From Sphingomonas sp. S2M10 (GTDB lineage Bacteria; Pseudomonadota; Alphaproteobacteria; Sphingomonadales; Sphingomonadaceae): a DNA stretch of 64,000 nt. The position numbers and the translations under genes are program-made. A model generated the notes under the pieces. That model searched no databases and was not told the DNA's origin. It saw nothing but the letters and a program-made list of their open reading frames with translations. Each line of letters begins with the position of its first letter. Positions within the stretch are counted from its first letter, which is position 1. The stretch is taken from positions 1-64,000 of the forward strand of contig NZ_JAAILI010000080.1 of NCBI RefSeq assembly GCF_012650175.1, written 5' to 3'. Shown here one piece after another: positions 1 through 7,592 of this stretch.

Positions 1-48
1 GGTTTCCTTATGCACGTCCAGACCGACGTATTTCACTGCTTCCGTCAT
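1..48 (-). CDS. IS110-family transposase, N-terminus only (continues beyond window)
   Basis: The minus strand from an ATG at 48 reads MTEAVKYVGLDVHKET to the window edge, 16 codons without a stop. A start of the form YVGLDVHKE is typical of the RuvC-like DEDD recombinases of the IS110 family, and its Asp is the first catalytic acidic residue. These enzymes insert DNA by a recombinase mechanism guided by an element-encoded RNA. Only the N-terminus is visible, so the subgroup and integrity are unknown. The start lies about 50 bases from the broken hydrolase gene, so the element end must be very close. Confidence 0.75.
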   Translation of the reverse strand, partial: MTEAVKYVGLDVHKET

Positions 49-100
49 GACTCGCCTCCAGTGCTGACAAATCCATCGTCAGCATCTCAGATTTGAGCCC
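1..100. mobile_element. End of an IS110-family insertion sequence
   Basis: The transposase start at 48 is followed by only about 45-55 noncoding bases before the CocE-like reading frame. This stretch carries a 7-base inverted repeat, TGCTGAC at 62-68 and GTCAGCA at 78-84. The exact boundary is not visible; I place it between about 85 and 105 because recognisable hydrolase sequence begins there. A short noncoding end upstream of the transposase is more like the IS1111 subgroup than the IS110 subgroup, whose guide RNA is encoded upstream. That subgroup call is inference. Confidence 0.55.
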
Positions 101-1253
101 CCGCGGCTCCGGCAGTCATGGGGTCTATGATCAGCTGCCCTTCTGGCAAAAGCTCAGCCAGCATGTCTCCTACGACGCCTTCTGGCAGGGCCAGGCGCTC
201 GACAAGATCCTCGCCGCCAATCCCTCGAACGTACCGACGCTGTGGGAGCAGGGGCTGTGGGATCACGAGGACATGTACGGTGCGATCCACGCCTGGGAGG
301 AACTGCAGAAGACCCCGCAAGCGGCCAACAACTTCCTGCTGATGGGGCCGTGGCGGCACTCGGGCTTCAACTATAACGGCTCCAAGCTGGGCGAACTCAA
401 CTTCGAAGGCGACACCGCGCTCCAGGCGCGCCGCGACATCCTGCTGCCCTTCTTCAACGCGCATCTGAAGGACGGCGCGCCAGCCTATACCCCGCCGGTC
501 GCCAGCATCTACAATACCGGCGAGAACCACTGGGACTTTCTGAACAAGTGGCCGCTGGCGACGCAACTGACGCCGCTCTATCTCGGCGCGGGCGAGGCCG
601 CCGGGTTCGGCAAGCCGGGGGCAGGGGAGGACAGCTATGTCTCCGATCCGGCCAAGCCGGTCCCGTACCTGCCCCGTCCGATCAACTTCAGCGATGGTCG
701 CTGGAGCACCTACCTCGTCACCGACCAGCGCTTTGTCGACGGGCGGCCGGACGTGCTGACCTATGCGACGCCGGTGCTGACGGCGCCGGTGCGACTCTCG
801 GGCGCCCCGCTGGCGGACATCTTCGCCAAGACGACCGGCACCGATGGCGACTTTGTCGTCAAGGTTATCGACGTGTATCCCGAGGAGATCGCCACCAGCA
901 AGGAGATGGGCGGTTTCCAGCTCCCCATCGCGATGGACATCTTCCGCGGACGCTATCGCACGTCGTTCGAGCACCCGTCGGCGATCCCTGCGGGCAAGGT
1001 CCAGGAATACAAGTTTCGGTTGCCGACGGTGAACCACACATTCCTGCCGGGCCACCGCATCATGGTGCAGATCCAGTCTACCCTGTTCCCGGTCTATGAT
1101 CGTAACCCGCAGAAATATGTAGAAAACATCTTCTTCGCGAAGCCTGGCGACTATCAGAGGGCGACGGTCACGATCCTGTACGGCGGCAAGCAGTCCAGTT
1201 CGGTGCTGCTCCCGGTCGTACCGGTCGACCAGCGCGCGTCCAACGCACGCTGA
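93..1253 (+). pseudogene. CocE/NonD-family (peptidase S15) hydrolase, 5' part removed by the IS element
   Basis: This 386-residue frame is the C-terminal half of an X-Pro dipeptidyl-peptidase / cocaine-esterase / glutaryl-7-ACA-acylase type alpha/beta hydrolase, a family usually about 600-650 residues. Visible are the catalytic Asp region (GLWDHEDMYGA, about residues 54-64), the catalytic His region (GPWRHSG, about 86-92) and the C-terminal jelly-roll domain (PepX_C, about 180-375). The N-terminal half with the nucleophilic Ser is missing, replaced by the IS end. The TTG at 93 is only the first start-like codon in the frame, not a true start. The surviving frame has no internal stop, so the insertion may be recent. 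Confidence 0.8.
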
Positions 1254-1385
1254 CCAGGGCGCCCGTCCTTTCGACGAAAGGGCGGGCGCTGCGTGCTGGA
1301 GAGGGGGCGGCTGGTCGACAAGGGCCGGAAATATTTCAAATCTACATCAATGCTTAAGTAGTTTCCGGTTGATTGCTCGGTGGAA

Positions 1386-1397
1386 CGTTCGCGAACG
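1386..1397. promoter_or_regulatory. Palindrome CGTTCGCGAACG upstream of 1420, repeated at 24530
   Basis: This is a perfect 12-base palindrome 22 bases before the ATG at 1420. The 13-mer ACGTTCGCGAACG recurs at 24529-24541. It looks like a regulator operator, but no regulator can be named. I see no clear -35/-10 pair near it. Confidence 0.35.
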
Positions 1398-1419
1398 GCG
1401 TAGTTTCAGGAGCAGGGTT

Positions 1420-1974
1420 ATGAACGTCGCCGCCGTCCGAGGTTATCTCCGCGAAACCATCGAGTTCTGCGTCTACTTCGTGTTCATGACGGCTATCGGC
1501 GCGGCGATGTACGTGCTCGTCAACTACGCCCCCCAGGCGAACTCCCGCTGGTACATCGACACGTGCATCGCCATGGCGCTGTTCAGCGGGGTCTACGCGG
1601 TGCGGATGTTCCTGCGGTACCGGCGCGCGATGCGCCGTCTGGCGCCGCTGACCGATGAGTCCTCCGAACAGCCGGCAGGCATGGCGGAGGAGGAGCGGCG
1701 CACGTTGAGCTGGTCCGAGCGTCTCGCGGCCGAGCGGCTGGAAGCGCGCGGCGGCGACGCCGAGCGGGTGCGGATGATGGAGCGCCTTGAAGCGCTGGAG
1801 CGTGCCTATCGCGATCGATGCGCGACGCTGGGGGTCGATCCGGAAGAGGACGAGGACAGCTTTTCGCTTGATCCCAACATGTCGCTGGATGCGATCCGGG
1901 ATCGGATCGCCGATCGCCTGTACAAGGAGGACAAGGCGCAGGATGCGGCTGGGACGCCGATCTTCCGCAAATAG
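1420..1974 (+). CDS. Small membrane protein with charged cytoplasmic tail (paralogue of the next gene)
   Basis: Function unknown. The 184-residue protein starts at an ATG preceded by CAGGAGCAGGG; an upstream in-frame start at 1369 lacks such a site. Residues about 12-35 and 46-65 are hydrophobic, predicting two membrane segments with a short NYAPQANSRWYIDT loop. The rest is a charged, helical tail rich in Arg and Glu. It aligns with the product of 2092-2610 through the start (YLRETIEF against YLMTSLEF), the loop (PQANS against PQPNS) and a following HWSDRI/LSWSERL motif, so the two arose by tandem duplication. A 12-base palindrome lies just upstream. Confidence 0.75.
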   Translation: MNVAAVRGYLRETIEFCVYFVFMTAIGAAMYVLVNYAPQANSRWYIDTCIAMALFSGVYAVRMFLRYRRAMRRLAPLTDESSEQPAGMAEEERRTLSWSERLAAERLEARGGDAERVRMMERLEALERAYRDRCATLGVDPEEDEDSFSLDPNMSLDAIRDRIADRLYKEDKAQDAAGTPIFRK

Positions 1975-2091
1975 GGTCGGTCGTTTCACCTCCGGTTAGG
2001 ATTCGTTAACGCGGTTGCTTCATGATGCAGTGCCAAAGGGTGGCGCTGGCATGTGGGCATATGCGACGCGCCGCCGCTGGGGGTTGCGCGC

Positions 2092-2610
2092 ATGAAATCC
2101 GAAACCGTTCGTCACTATCTGATGACCTCGCTGGAATTCGGCGCCTATTGCGTGCTGATGACGCTGCTGAGCTATCTGATGGTGCTGCTGGTGCTGCGCG
2201 CGCCGCAGCCGAACAGTAGCGTGTACATCGGCGTGGCGCTGATGGCGGCGCTGTTGACCGGGCTGCATGCGGGAAGGATGTTCCGGATGTATCGCCGGGC
2301 GTGGCTGCGATTGCAGCAGCGTGCAAAGGCAAACCGTCCTGTCCGGCACTGGTCCGATCGGATCGCTGCCGAGGAGGCCGTGGGGCGTCAGAACGCACTG
2401 CGCACCTTGGCGGGTGGCGAGCAGGCCTCTCCCGAATTGCTGGCGATCCGTCTCCGCATCGCCGAGCGCATGGCCCGGGAAGACCGTGAGCGCGAAGAGC
2501 ATGACCGCGAAGAGCGCGAGCGGATCGAACGCGAACGCATGGAGCGCATGGAACGCGCTCGTTCGCAGCGCATCCGCGCCGAGGCGACGCGCGGCAGCGG
2601 CAAGAACTGA
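2092..2610 (+). CDS. Small membrane protein with charged coiled tail (paralogue of the previous gene)
   Basis: Function unknown; 172 residues. Start ATG 2092 (MKSETVRHYL) is chosen because it aligns with the start of the upstream paralogue; an alternative GTG lies at 2053. There are two predicted membrane helices at about residues 12-35 and 46-65. After a WSDRIAAEEA segment comes a highly charged tail (about 125-165) made of repeating RE/DREE/RERME units, likely a long single helix or coiled coil. It converges on rplL, with the rplL terminator between them. The pair could be a small envelope module, but nothing in the sequence identifies the job. Confidence 0.72.
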   Translation: MKSETVRHYLMTSLEFGAYCVLMTLLSYLMVLLVLRAPQPNSSVYIGVALMAALLTGLHAGRMFRMYRRAWLRLQQRAKANRPVRHWSDRIAAEEAVGRQNALRTLAGGEQASPELLAIRLRIAERMAREDREREEHDREERERIERERMERMERARSQRIRAEATRGSGKN

Positions 2611-2796
2611 CCGACGCAACCGTCGGCGTCACAGTTGGTGTGATCCTCGAAGCGCAGCGGCACGCCGAAAGCCGCTGCGGCGCGGTGCGCTGCGAACAAG
2701 CACAATCAGCCGCACACTCAACGCGACAATGAAGGTTTCCGCCACCCAACCCACCCACCCAATTTCGACACTGGGCGGCAAATGACTGAAGGCATG

Positions 2797-2830
2797 AAAA
2801 AAGAGGCGGCCCGTCACGGGGCCGCCTCCT
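2797..2830 (-). terminator. Rho-independent terminator of rplJL
   Basis: Inverted repeat GAGGCGGCCC (2803-2812) / GGGCCGCCTC (2819-2828), followed on the minus strand by a run of six T. It lies 37 bases after the rplL stop and ends the rplJL transcript without readthrough into rpoB. Confidence 0.85.
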
Positions 2831-2866
2831 TTCTGTATTCAGACCTTGAAAGAGGTCGTAACGTGC

Positions 2867-3244
2867 TTACTTGATCTCGACAGTCGCGCCGGCTTCTTCC
2901 AGCTGCTTCTTGATCTTCTCGGCCTCGTCCTTCGACACGCCTTCCTTGACCGGCTTCGGGGCGCCTTCGACCAGGGCCTTTGCTTCGGTGAGGCCGAGGC
3001 TGGTGATGGCGCGGACTTCCTTGATGACGTTGATCTTCTTGCCACCGTCGCCGGTGAGGATCACGTCGAACTCGGTCTGCTCTTCGGCAGCCGGGGCAGC
3101 GGCGCCACCGGCGGCCGGGCCGGCAACGGCGACGGCAGCGGCGGCCGAAACGCCCCACTTCTCTTCGAGCATCTTCGAGAGCTCAGCGGCCTCGAGCACG
3201 GTCAGGGCGGAAAGCTGGTCGACGATCGCGTTAAGGTCAGCCAT
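2867..3244 (-). CDS. rplL: 50S ribosomal protein L7/L12
   Basis: This acidic stalk protein of 125 residues binds L10 as dimers and recruits translation factors to the ribosome. Start MADLNAIVDQL is used; the four-codon upstream extension (MEFI) is not expected. Domains: N-terminal dimerisation helices (1-30), Ala/Gly/Pro-rich hinge (about 35-55), and C-terminal domain with the EKTEFDV-like segment (here EEQTEFDV) and ITSLGLTEAKALVE. It follows rplJ by 60 bases in the expected L10-L12 operon and ends at its own terminator. In most relatives rpoB comes next; here a convergent unrelated gene does. Confidence 0.97.
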   Translation of the reverse strand: MADLNAIVDQLSALTVLEAAELSKMLEEKWGVSAAAAVAVAGPAAGGAAAPAAEEQTEFDVILTGDGGKKINVIKEVRAITSLGLTEAKALVEGAPKPVKEGVSKDEAEKIKKQLEEAGATVEIK

Positions 3245-3304
3245 GATAAACTCCAATCAGTTCAATAGTTTCGGGATAGAATAAAGGTCGCTCGAAGCCG
3301 AAGC

Positions 3305-3820
3305 TCAGGCAGCCTGCTTTTCGCTGTACGCCGCAAGCACGCGGGCGATCTGCGCCGCCGGTGCCTGGGTGATGGTGGCGAGCTTGGTCGCGGGTGCTGC
3401 GATGAGCCCCACGAGCTTGCCGCGCAGCTCGTCCAGCGACGGCAGCGAGGCGAGTGCCTGCACGCCGGCCGCATCCAGCAGCACATTGCCCATCGCGCCG
3501 CCGACGATCTCGAGCTTGTCGTTGGTCTTGGCGAACTCCGAGACCACCTTGGCCGCAGCCACGGGATCGATGGAGGTGGACAGTGCCGTCGGACCCGTCA
3601 GCAGGTCCGCGAGCACCGCATAATCGGTGCCCTGGGTGGCAATCTTGGCGAGCTTGTTCTTCGAGACCTTATAGGTCGCGCCGGCTGCACGCATCTTGTT
3701 GCGCAGGTCCGTCGACTGCTTGACGGTCATGCCGAGATTGCGGGTGACAACCACCACGCCAACCTCGTTGAAGGTGCGGTTCAGCTCGGCAACGGCGTCG
3801 GCCTTCTGGGAACGATCCAT
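3305..3820 (-). CDS. rplJ: 50S ribosomal protein L10
   Basis: L10, 171 residues, anchors L7/L12 dimers to the ribosomal stalk and represses its own operon by binding the leader RNA. Start MDRSQKADAVAEL (3820) is preceded by GAGGAGACCGGC, a good ribosome site; the frame opens upstream to 3928 but that extension is leader. Recognisable segments are NRTFNEVGVVVVTRNLGMTV near the start, RNKMRAAGATYKVSKNKLAKIA (about 40-60), and a C-terminal helix for L12 binding ending LAAYSEKQAA. Confidence 0.96.
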   Translation of the reverse strand: MDRSQKADAVAELNRTFNEVGVVVVTRNLGMTVKQSTDLRNKMRAAGATYKVSKNKLAKIATQGTDYAVLADLLTGPTALSTSIDPVAAAKVVSEFAKTNDKLEIVGGAMGNVLLDAAGVQALASLPSLDELRGKLVGLIAAPATKLATITQAPAAQIARVLAAYSEKQAA

Positions 3821-4108
3821 GCCGGTCTCCTCATACATGAGGCTGCCCCGATGAAGGGACGGCCCCGGTTCACGACCCGCGCGCGAGCACGGGCCAGGCT
3901 CAAAATGTCCGAGGGGAAGGATCGTCACGAAGCCGGGGCGCTAGTCCCTGGGGCGTGACCCGGAACGCTTGGGCCGCCCGCGCATCCGCGCTAAGAGGCC
4001 GGCCAAGCCGCCGGTAAATTCTGTCCCCGTCTAGGCGAGTTTTTCAAGACCGGCATATTCCGGTCCCTCGCTGTCTCGGACGGATTCCTTCCGAAGAAGG
4101 AGCGCGCC
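3821..4108 (-). promoter_or_regulatory. Long leader of rplJL, candidate L10 autoregulatory RNA
   Basis: About 290 untranslated bases lie between the proposed promoter and rplJ. On the transcribed strand they hold several inverted repeats, for example GTCACG/CGTGAC at 3924-3929 and 3954-3959, and GCCGGCGGC...GCCGGCC at about 4000-4018. In many bacteria the L10-(L12)4 complex binds such a leader and represses translation. The location and structure fit, but I cannot assign the exact kink-turn binding site by eye. Confidence 0.45.
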
Positions 4109-4136
4109 CAATAGCGGATTCGGGCGCAGAGTCAAG
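4109..4136 (-). promoter_or_regulatory. Candidate sigma-70 promoter for rplJL
   Basis: On the minus strand TTGACT (4131-4136) and TATTGG (4109-4114) are separated by 16 bases. It is the best -35/-10 pair upstream of rplJ and sits just downstream of a palindromic repeat element that ends at 4145. Confidence 0.4.
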
Positions 4137-4144
4137 GGTGGCAA

Positions 4145-4341
4145 AGATCCTCCCCGGCACGGGGAGGGGGACCGCGCCGCGCCAGCGGCGGGGTGGAGGG
4201 GGAGCGCGGCAAGGGACGCGGTGTCAGATGCGCGATGGCGTTGCCGCGTGCAACCTCTCCACGTCACCCGCGTCCGAGGAGGAGGCCCCCCTCCACCATC
4301 TGCTGCGCAGATGGTCCCCCTCCGCGTTCCGGGGAGGATCT
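4145..4341. repeat. Palindromic intergenic element, GATCCTCCCC family, long copy
   Basis: The element is 197 bases with imperfect inverted arms. The left end AGATCCTCCCCGGCACGGGG is mirrored by the right end GTTCCGGGGAGGATCT. Each arm holds nested hairpins (CTCCCCGGCACGGGGAG; GGTGGAGGGG against CCCCTCCACC; CATCTGCTGCGCAGATG). The same family occurs inside murD (56932-57067) and as a short version at 14594-14624. It separates the rplJ promoter from the LexA-type box of the next gene. Confidence 0.8.
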
Positions 4342-4350
4342 GGGCTTGTA

Positions 4351-4365
4351 GAACATAACAGGAAC
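4351..4365 (+). promoter_or_regulatory. LexA (SOS) box candidate GAACATAACAGGAAC
   Basis: This is an exact GAAC-N7-GAAC direct repeat, the consensus LexA target established for alphaproteobacteria (equivalently GTTC-N7-GTTC). It lies 41 bases before the next start codon, in the short gap between the repeat element and the gene, where it could only serve that gene. LexA itself is not in the window. Confidence 0.6.
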
Positions 4366-4406
4366 AACCATGTCGCCGCCGACCAATCGGGGGCAACAGG
4401 GAGGGC

Positions 4407-5171
4407 ATGCCCATGCGCGGCACCAGAAGCGATCGTACCCGGGAGAACCAGCGCTTCCTCAAGGCGCTGCGCCGCACCGCCAACGTCACGCTGGCCGCCG
4501 AGGCCGCGGGGCAGACGCGCAAGACCTTCCAAAAGCGCCGCGCGCGCAACCCCGATTTCGCGACGGCGTGGGACGCAGCCCTCGCCTATGCCCAGGCGCA
4601 GCTCGCCGCCGGGGCGCCGTCCCCCACCCCCGAGGGCGAGGCCGCGCGCACCGGCGGCGGCGAGTATAGCGTGCGCGCCTCGCGCGGCCGCGCGGTGCAG
4701 GTGCGCCGCGCCCCCAAGGGGGTGCTGACCACCGAGGGCGAGCGCCGCTTCCTCGCCCATCTCGCCGCCACCGCCAATGTGCGGCTGTCGGCAGCGGCGA
4801 CCGGCATCGGCTCGAACGCCATCTATGCCCGGCGCCGGCGCTCGGCGGCCTTTGCGCAGGCGATGGAGGCGGCGCTGGCCGAGGGCTATGCGCGGCTCGA
4901 ACTCGCGCTGCTCGACAATGCGCTGCGCTCGCTGGACCCCAGCGGCGAGGACCTGGGCGACTGGCGCGAGACCGTCGACGAGACCGACCCGCTGACCCTG
5001 ATGACTCCGCGCGAGGCGCTGCTGCTGCTCGGCTATCGCCGCCCGGAGATCGTCGAGGGGCGGCCCCATAGCGGCTTCGGCGTGCCGCGCATCCCCCGCG
5101 AGCAGGCGCTGGCGCGGCTGTCGCGCGAGCTGGACCGGGTGGAGCGGCGGTTGCAGCGGGACAAGGGGTAG
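4407..5171 (+). CDS. Protein with duplicated terminase-small-subunit-like HTH domain; possible SOS gene
   Basis: Function not recognised; 254 residues. Two similar domains occur in tandem: about residues 12-66 (RFLKALRRTANVTLAAEAAG...FATAWDAAL) and 107-165 (RFLAHLAATANVRLSAAATG...FAQAMEAAL). Each resembles the helix-turn-helix of phage terminase small subunits, which bind DNA. A linker rich in Arg, Gly and Pro separates them, and a charged helical C-terminus follows (LARLSRELDRVERRLQ). GGGAGGG precedes the ATG at 4407 closely and the ATG at 4413 by 8 bases, so 4413 is an equally likely start. A GAAC-N7-GAAC box lies just upstream. No other phage gene is nearby. It may be a domesticated phage DNA-binding protein. 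Confidence 0.7.
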   Translation: MPMRGTRSDRTRENQRFLKALRRTANVTLAAEAAGQTRKTFQKRRARNPDFATAWDAALAYAQAQLAAGAPSPTPEGEAARTGGGEYSVRASRGRAVQVRRAPKGVLTTEGERRFLAHLAATANVRLSAAATGIGSNAIYARRRRSAAFAQAMEAALAEGYARLELALLDNALRSLDPSGEDLGDWRETVDETDPLTLMTPREALLLLGYRRPEIVEGRPHSGFGVPRIPREQALARLSRELDRVERRLQRDKG

Positions 5172-5204
5172 GGGCGGCGCGCAGGGCCCGGCGCGTCGCG
5201 TCTC

Positions 5205-5249
5205 CGGCAGTGCCGCAGGGTCCCCCTTGCGAGGGGTGCGGCACTGCCG
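5205..5249. repeat. Long hairpin after the HTH gene
   Basis: Perfect 13-base arms CGGCAGTGCCGCA (5205-5217) and TGCGGCACTGCCG (5237-5249) enclose a second small hairpin (CCCCCTTGCGAGGGG). It is followed by TTTGGTT, so it could act as a terminator for the upstream gene, or be another intergenic repeat. The remainder of the gap to 5445 shows no gene. Confidence 0.55.
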
Positions 5250-5445
5250 TTTGGTTCGTGGGGCGGCAGTCGACCAAAACGCGTCGTTCACCGGATGCGT
5301 CCCGAATGGCAGCTTCTGTGGGAACCTGCCGTTATCTCGCGCGAAGACGCGAACGCCTCGTATCCATGTAAACAAACTTCCATGTAGAAGCCTGCTTTGC
5401 AATGCCCGTGTCGACAGCAACATGAGTTGATGCGATACCGAGGTT

Positions 5446-7137
5446 ATGTCCACCGCAGTCGTCCGCGCAGAGATTGCGCGCTTTCTTTCCTCTCCAGAAC
5501 CCGAGGTGCTGTGCATTTCCGGACATTGGGGCGTCGGTAAAACCTATTCCTGGCGTATGTTCTACGAGGAGGCAGAGCGGAACGGGCGTTTAGGGATGTC
5601 GCGCTACGCGTATGTCTCGCTGTTTGGTCTCGCCACTCTGGCCGACTTGCGCAGCGCCGTCGTTGAGAACACGGTGGTCGCTGGAGGCAACGCGACGCCC
5701 GACGCGCACAGCCTATATGACATGCTGCGGCGAGGCGAGAAGCTTGCGCGCAAGAGTCGGGTGGCGATTGACATCGCGGCCGGGTTCTTTCGGATGAAAG
5801 ATGCCGGGGATGCCTTATATCGGGCTGCGTTCTTGTCGGTGCAAAGGCAGATGATTTGCTTCGATGATCTAGAGCGTGCCGGGAAGTCGCTCGAGATGCG
5901 CGATCTGCTCGGCCTGGCGTCGATGCTGAGGGAGCAGCGCAACTGCAAGGTTGTTCTGCTTTTGAACAAGGAGCGCGTGGACAAGGAGCAACAGGAGGAG
6001 CTCGACCGGCAGTTGGAGAAGGTCGTCGACACGTTTCTAGTCTTTGAGCCGACCAGCTTGGAGGCTGCCGCCATAGCGATAGCCGGCGAGGACATGGTCG
6101 CAAACACGCTGCGTGAACGCTTGGCGAGCCTCAACATCACGAATATGCGGGTCATGAAGAAGATTGAGCGATGGGCGCGCATCATAGAGCAGGAACTAGC
6201 GGGCAGTGAGAAGAAGACACTTGAGCAGGCGACCGCCACGGTGGTGCTGTGCGGTTGGTGCTTTCTCCAGCGCGACCTTGCTCCCACGCTCGACTTCGTG
6301 CGGTCGTTCAATTCGATGAGCGGCCTGTTCAAGCCTAAGGAGGAGCCACCACAACAGGCGAGGTGGCGGGACCTACTACGTGCTTACAACTACGGTTCAA
6401 CAGACGAACTGGACGAGATGATCCTAGGTGGCGTCCTCGTCGGCTATTTTGATGGGGGCCGTCTCCGAGCCGCGGCAAAGGTGATTGAAGAGAAGCGCCG
6501 ACATGCCGACCGCGAGGACAGCTACTCCAAGGCGTGGGAACTCTACCACAAGAGTCTTGCGGTAGACGATGCGGATGTACTTGACGCCATGCACGCCGGG
6601 GCCCGTGAAAACCTCACGACGATCACGCCCGTGAACATGAACTCAAGCGTGCGCTTCCTGCGTCGCTACGGCCGAGACACGCAGGCTTCTGAGCTTGTTG
6701 AAGCGTATGTCGAGGCTAACCGGTCGACCCCAAACTTCTTCAAGCAGTGGGATCGCTTTCTCGGCGCAGACCCGATCGATCCTGAGTTCAAGGCGGCGAT
6801 GGATGCTGGACGGGCGGCGATAGTTGACGAACGCGATCCAGCCGAGATGCTTCGGCAGATTGCACAGAGCGGTGGGTTCAATCCGGAGGAGGATGCGGCA
6901 CGGTTAGGCCGTTTGAGCGTGAACGATCTCGTGGGGCTGTTTGATCAGTATCCCGGCGACGCCAAAGAGATGATGGAATGGGCTGGCCGAATTGCGCGGC
7001 ACGCGGGAAGCGAGGCGCTTAGCGCGCGCGTGGCTGAAGCGATCGGACAAATCGCTGCGCGCTCGCCGATGCGCGCGGACAAACTGCGGAACTGGGGGGT
7101 TTGGCCCCCAATACCCGACGCGGCCGCAGGTTCATGA
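5446..7137 (+). CDS. KAP-like P-loop NTPase, possible defence protein
   Basis: This 563-residue cytoplasmic protein has no signal or clear membrane segment. Walker A is SGHWGVGKT (about residues 25-33), the W-G-x-GK[ST] form of KAP-type NTPases. Walker B is MICFDDLERAG (about 136-146), followed by a sensor-like segment CKVVLLLNKERV (about 168-180). The C-terminal half is helical without a recognised domain. KAP-family NTPases include components of phage-defence systems, so that role is possible but not shown. Its codon use, with ATA, CTA and TTA codons and a lower GC, differs from its neighbours, suggesting acquisition. It stands alone between ribosomal-protein blocks. Ribosome site GAGG lies very close to the ATG. 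Confidence 0.75.
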   Translation: MSTAVVRAEIARFLSSPEPEVLCISGHWGVGKTYSWRMFYEEAERNGRLGMSRYAYVSLFGLATLADLRSAVVENTVVAGGNATPDAHSLYDMLRRGEKLARKSRVAIDIAAGFFRMKDAGDALYRAAFLSVQRQMICFDDLERAGKSLEMRDLLGLASMLREQRNCKVVLLLNKERVDKEQQEELDRQLEKVVDTFLVFEPTSLEAAAIAIAGEDMVANTLRERLASLNITNMRVMKKIERWARIIEQELAGSEKKTLEQATATVVLCGWCFLQRDLAPTLDFVRSFNSMSGLFKPKEEPPQQARWRDLLRAYNYGSTDELDEMILGGVLVGYFDGGRLRAAAKVIEEKRRHADREDSYSKAWELYHKSLAVDDADVLDAMHAGARENLTTITPVNMNSSVRFLRRYGRDTQASELVEAYVEANRSTPNFFKQWDRFLGADPIDPEFKAAMDAGRAAIVDERDPAEMLRQIAQSGGFNPEEDAARLGRLSVNDLVGLFDQYPGDAKEMMEWAGRIARHAGSEALSARVAEAIGQIAARSPMRADKLRNWGVWPPIPDAAAGS

Positions 7138-7538
7138 TGTGGAATGTCTTTGACACAGCTCGATTTCGTCCCTCGATCCCGAGCGGCGGTGTTGAGCGAG
7201 ACATCTCACCGAATTGTGAGAACGGGTTGCCCAGTTTCAGTCATAACGTGCCGAAGCGAAGGCGAGCGTTGAGCGTCAGCTTTTGACGAAACCCGACGTT
7301 TGACATGCTGTGTTCGAATGGCGGGAAAGTCCCAGGAGCCGCCATGTTGCGCCCAAGCGGATAGGCGGCGTCGTAAAACGCAGAGGCTTTCAGCCTGCCC
7401 GCACGGAAGCACATTCGATCTGTGATCATCGCGCGATCTTGCAGTGCGACGCGTCCGCCATGCAGCGGCTTCATCGCGAACGACTACCGGCAGGCAACGC
7501 GCGGAATTCCCCGGCGGGCGGCGCCTGCCCGCAACGCG
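7138..7538. other. Non-coding gap after the NTPase gene
   Basis: I see no supported gene here. A 77-codon minus-strand frame (7241-7474) is open but has no clear ribosome site or recognisable family. An operator-like inverted repeat TCTCAC-N6-GTGAGA lies at 7204-7221. The composition suggests accessory or decayed DNA linked to the preceding gene. Confidence 0.4.
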
Positions 7539-7570
7539 AAAAGGGCCGCCCCCGGAGGGGAGCGGCCCAT
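7539..7570 (-). terminator. Terminator of the first TonB-dependent receptor gene
   Basis: On the minus strand GGGCCGC...GCGGCCC (7543-7549 with 7562-7568, and an inner C/G stem) is followed by TTTT, 25 bases after the stop. Confidence 0.8.
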
Positions 7571-7592
7571 CCTTGTTGCCCGGACGATGCGC

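Noticed and set aside
4031..4549. Frames through the palindrome at 4145-4341
   Set aside because: They consist of translated repeat (ILPGT-type strings) and leader, with no start signal.
7241..7474. 77-residue minus frame after the NTPase gene
   Set aside because: No ribosome site or recognisable family; could be a decayed remnant but is not supported as a gene.
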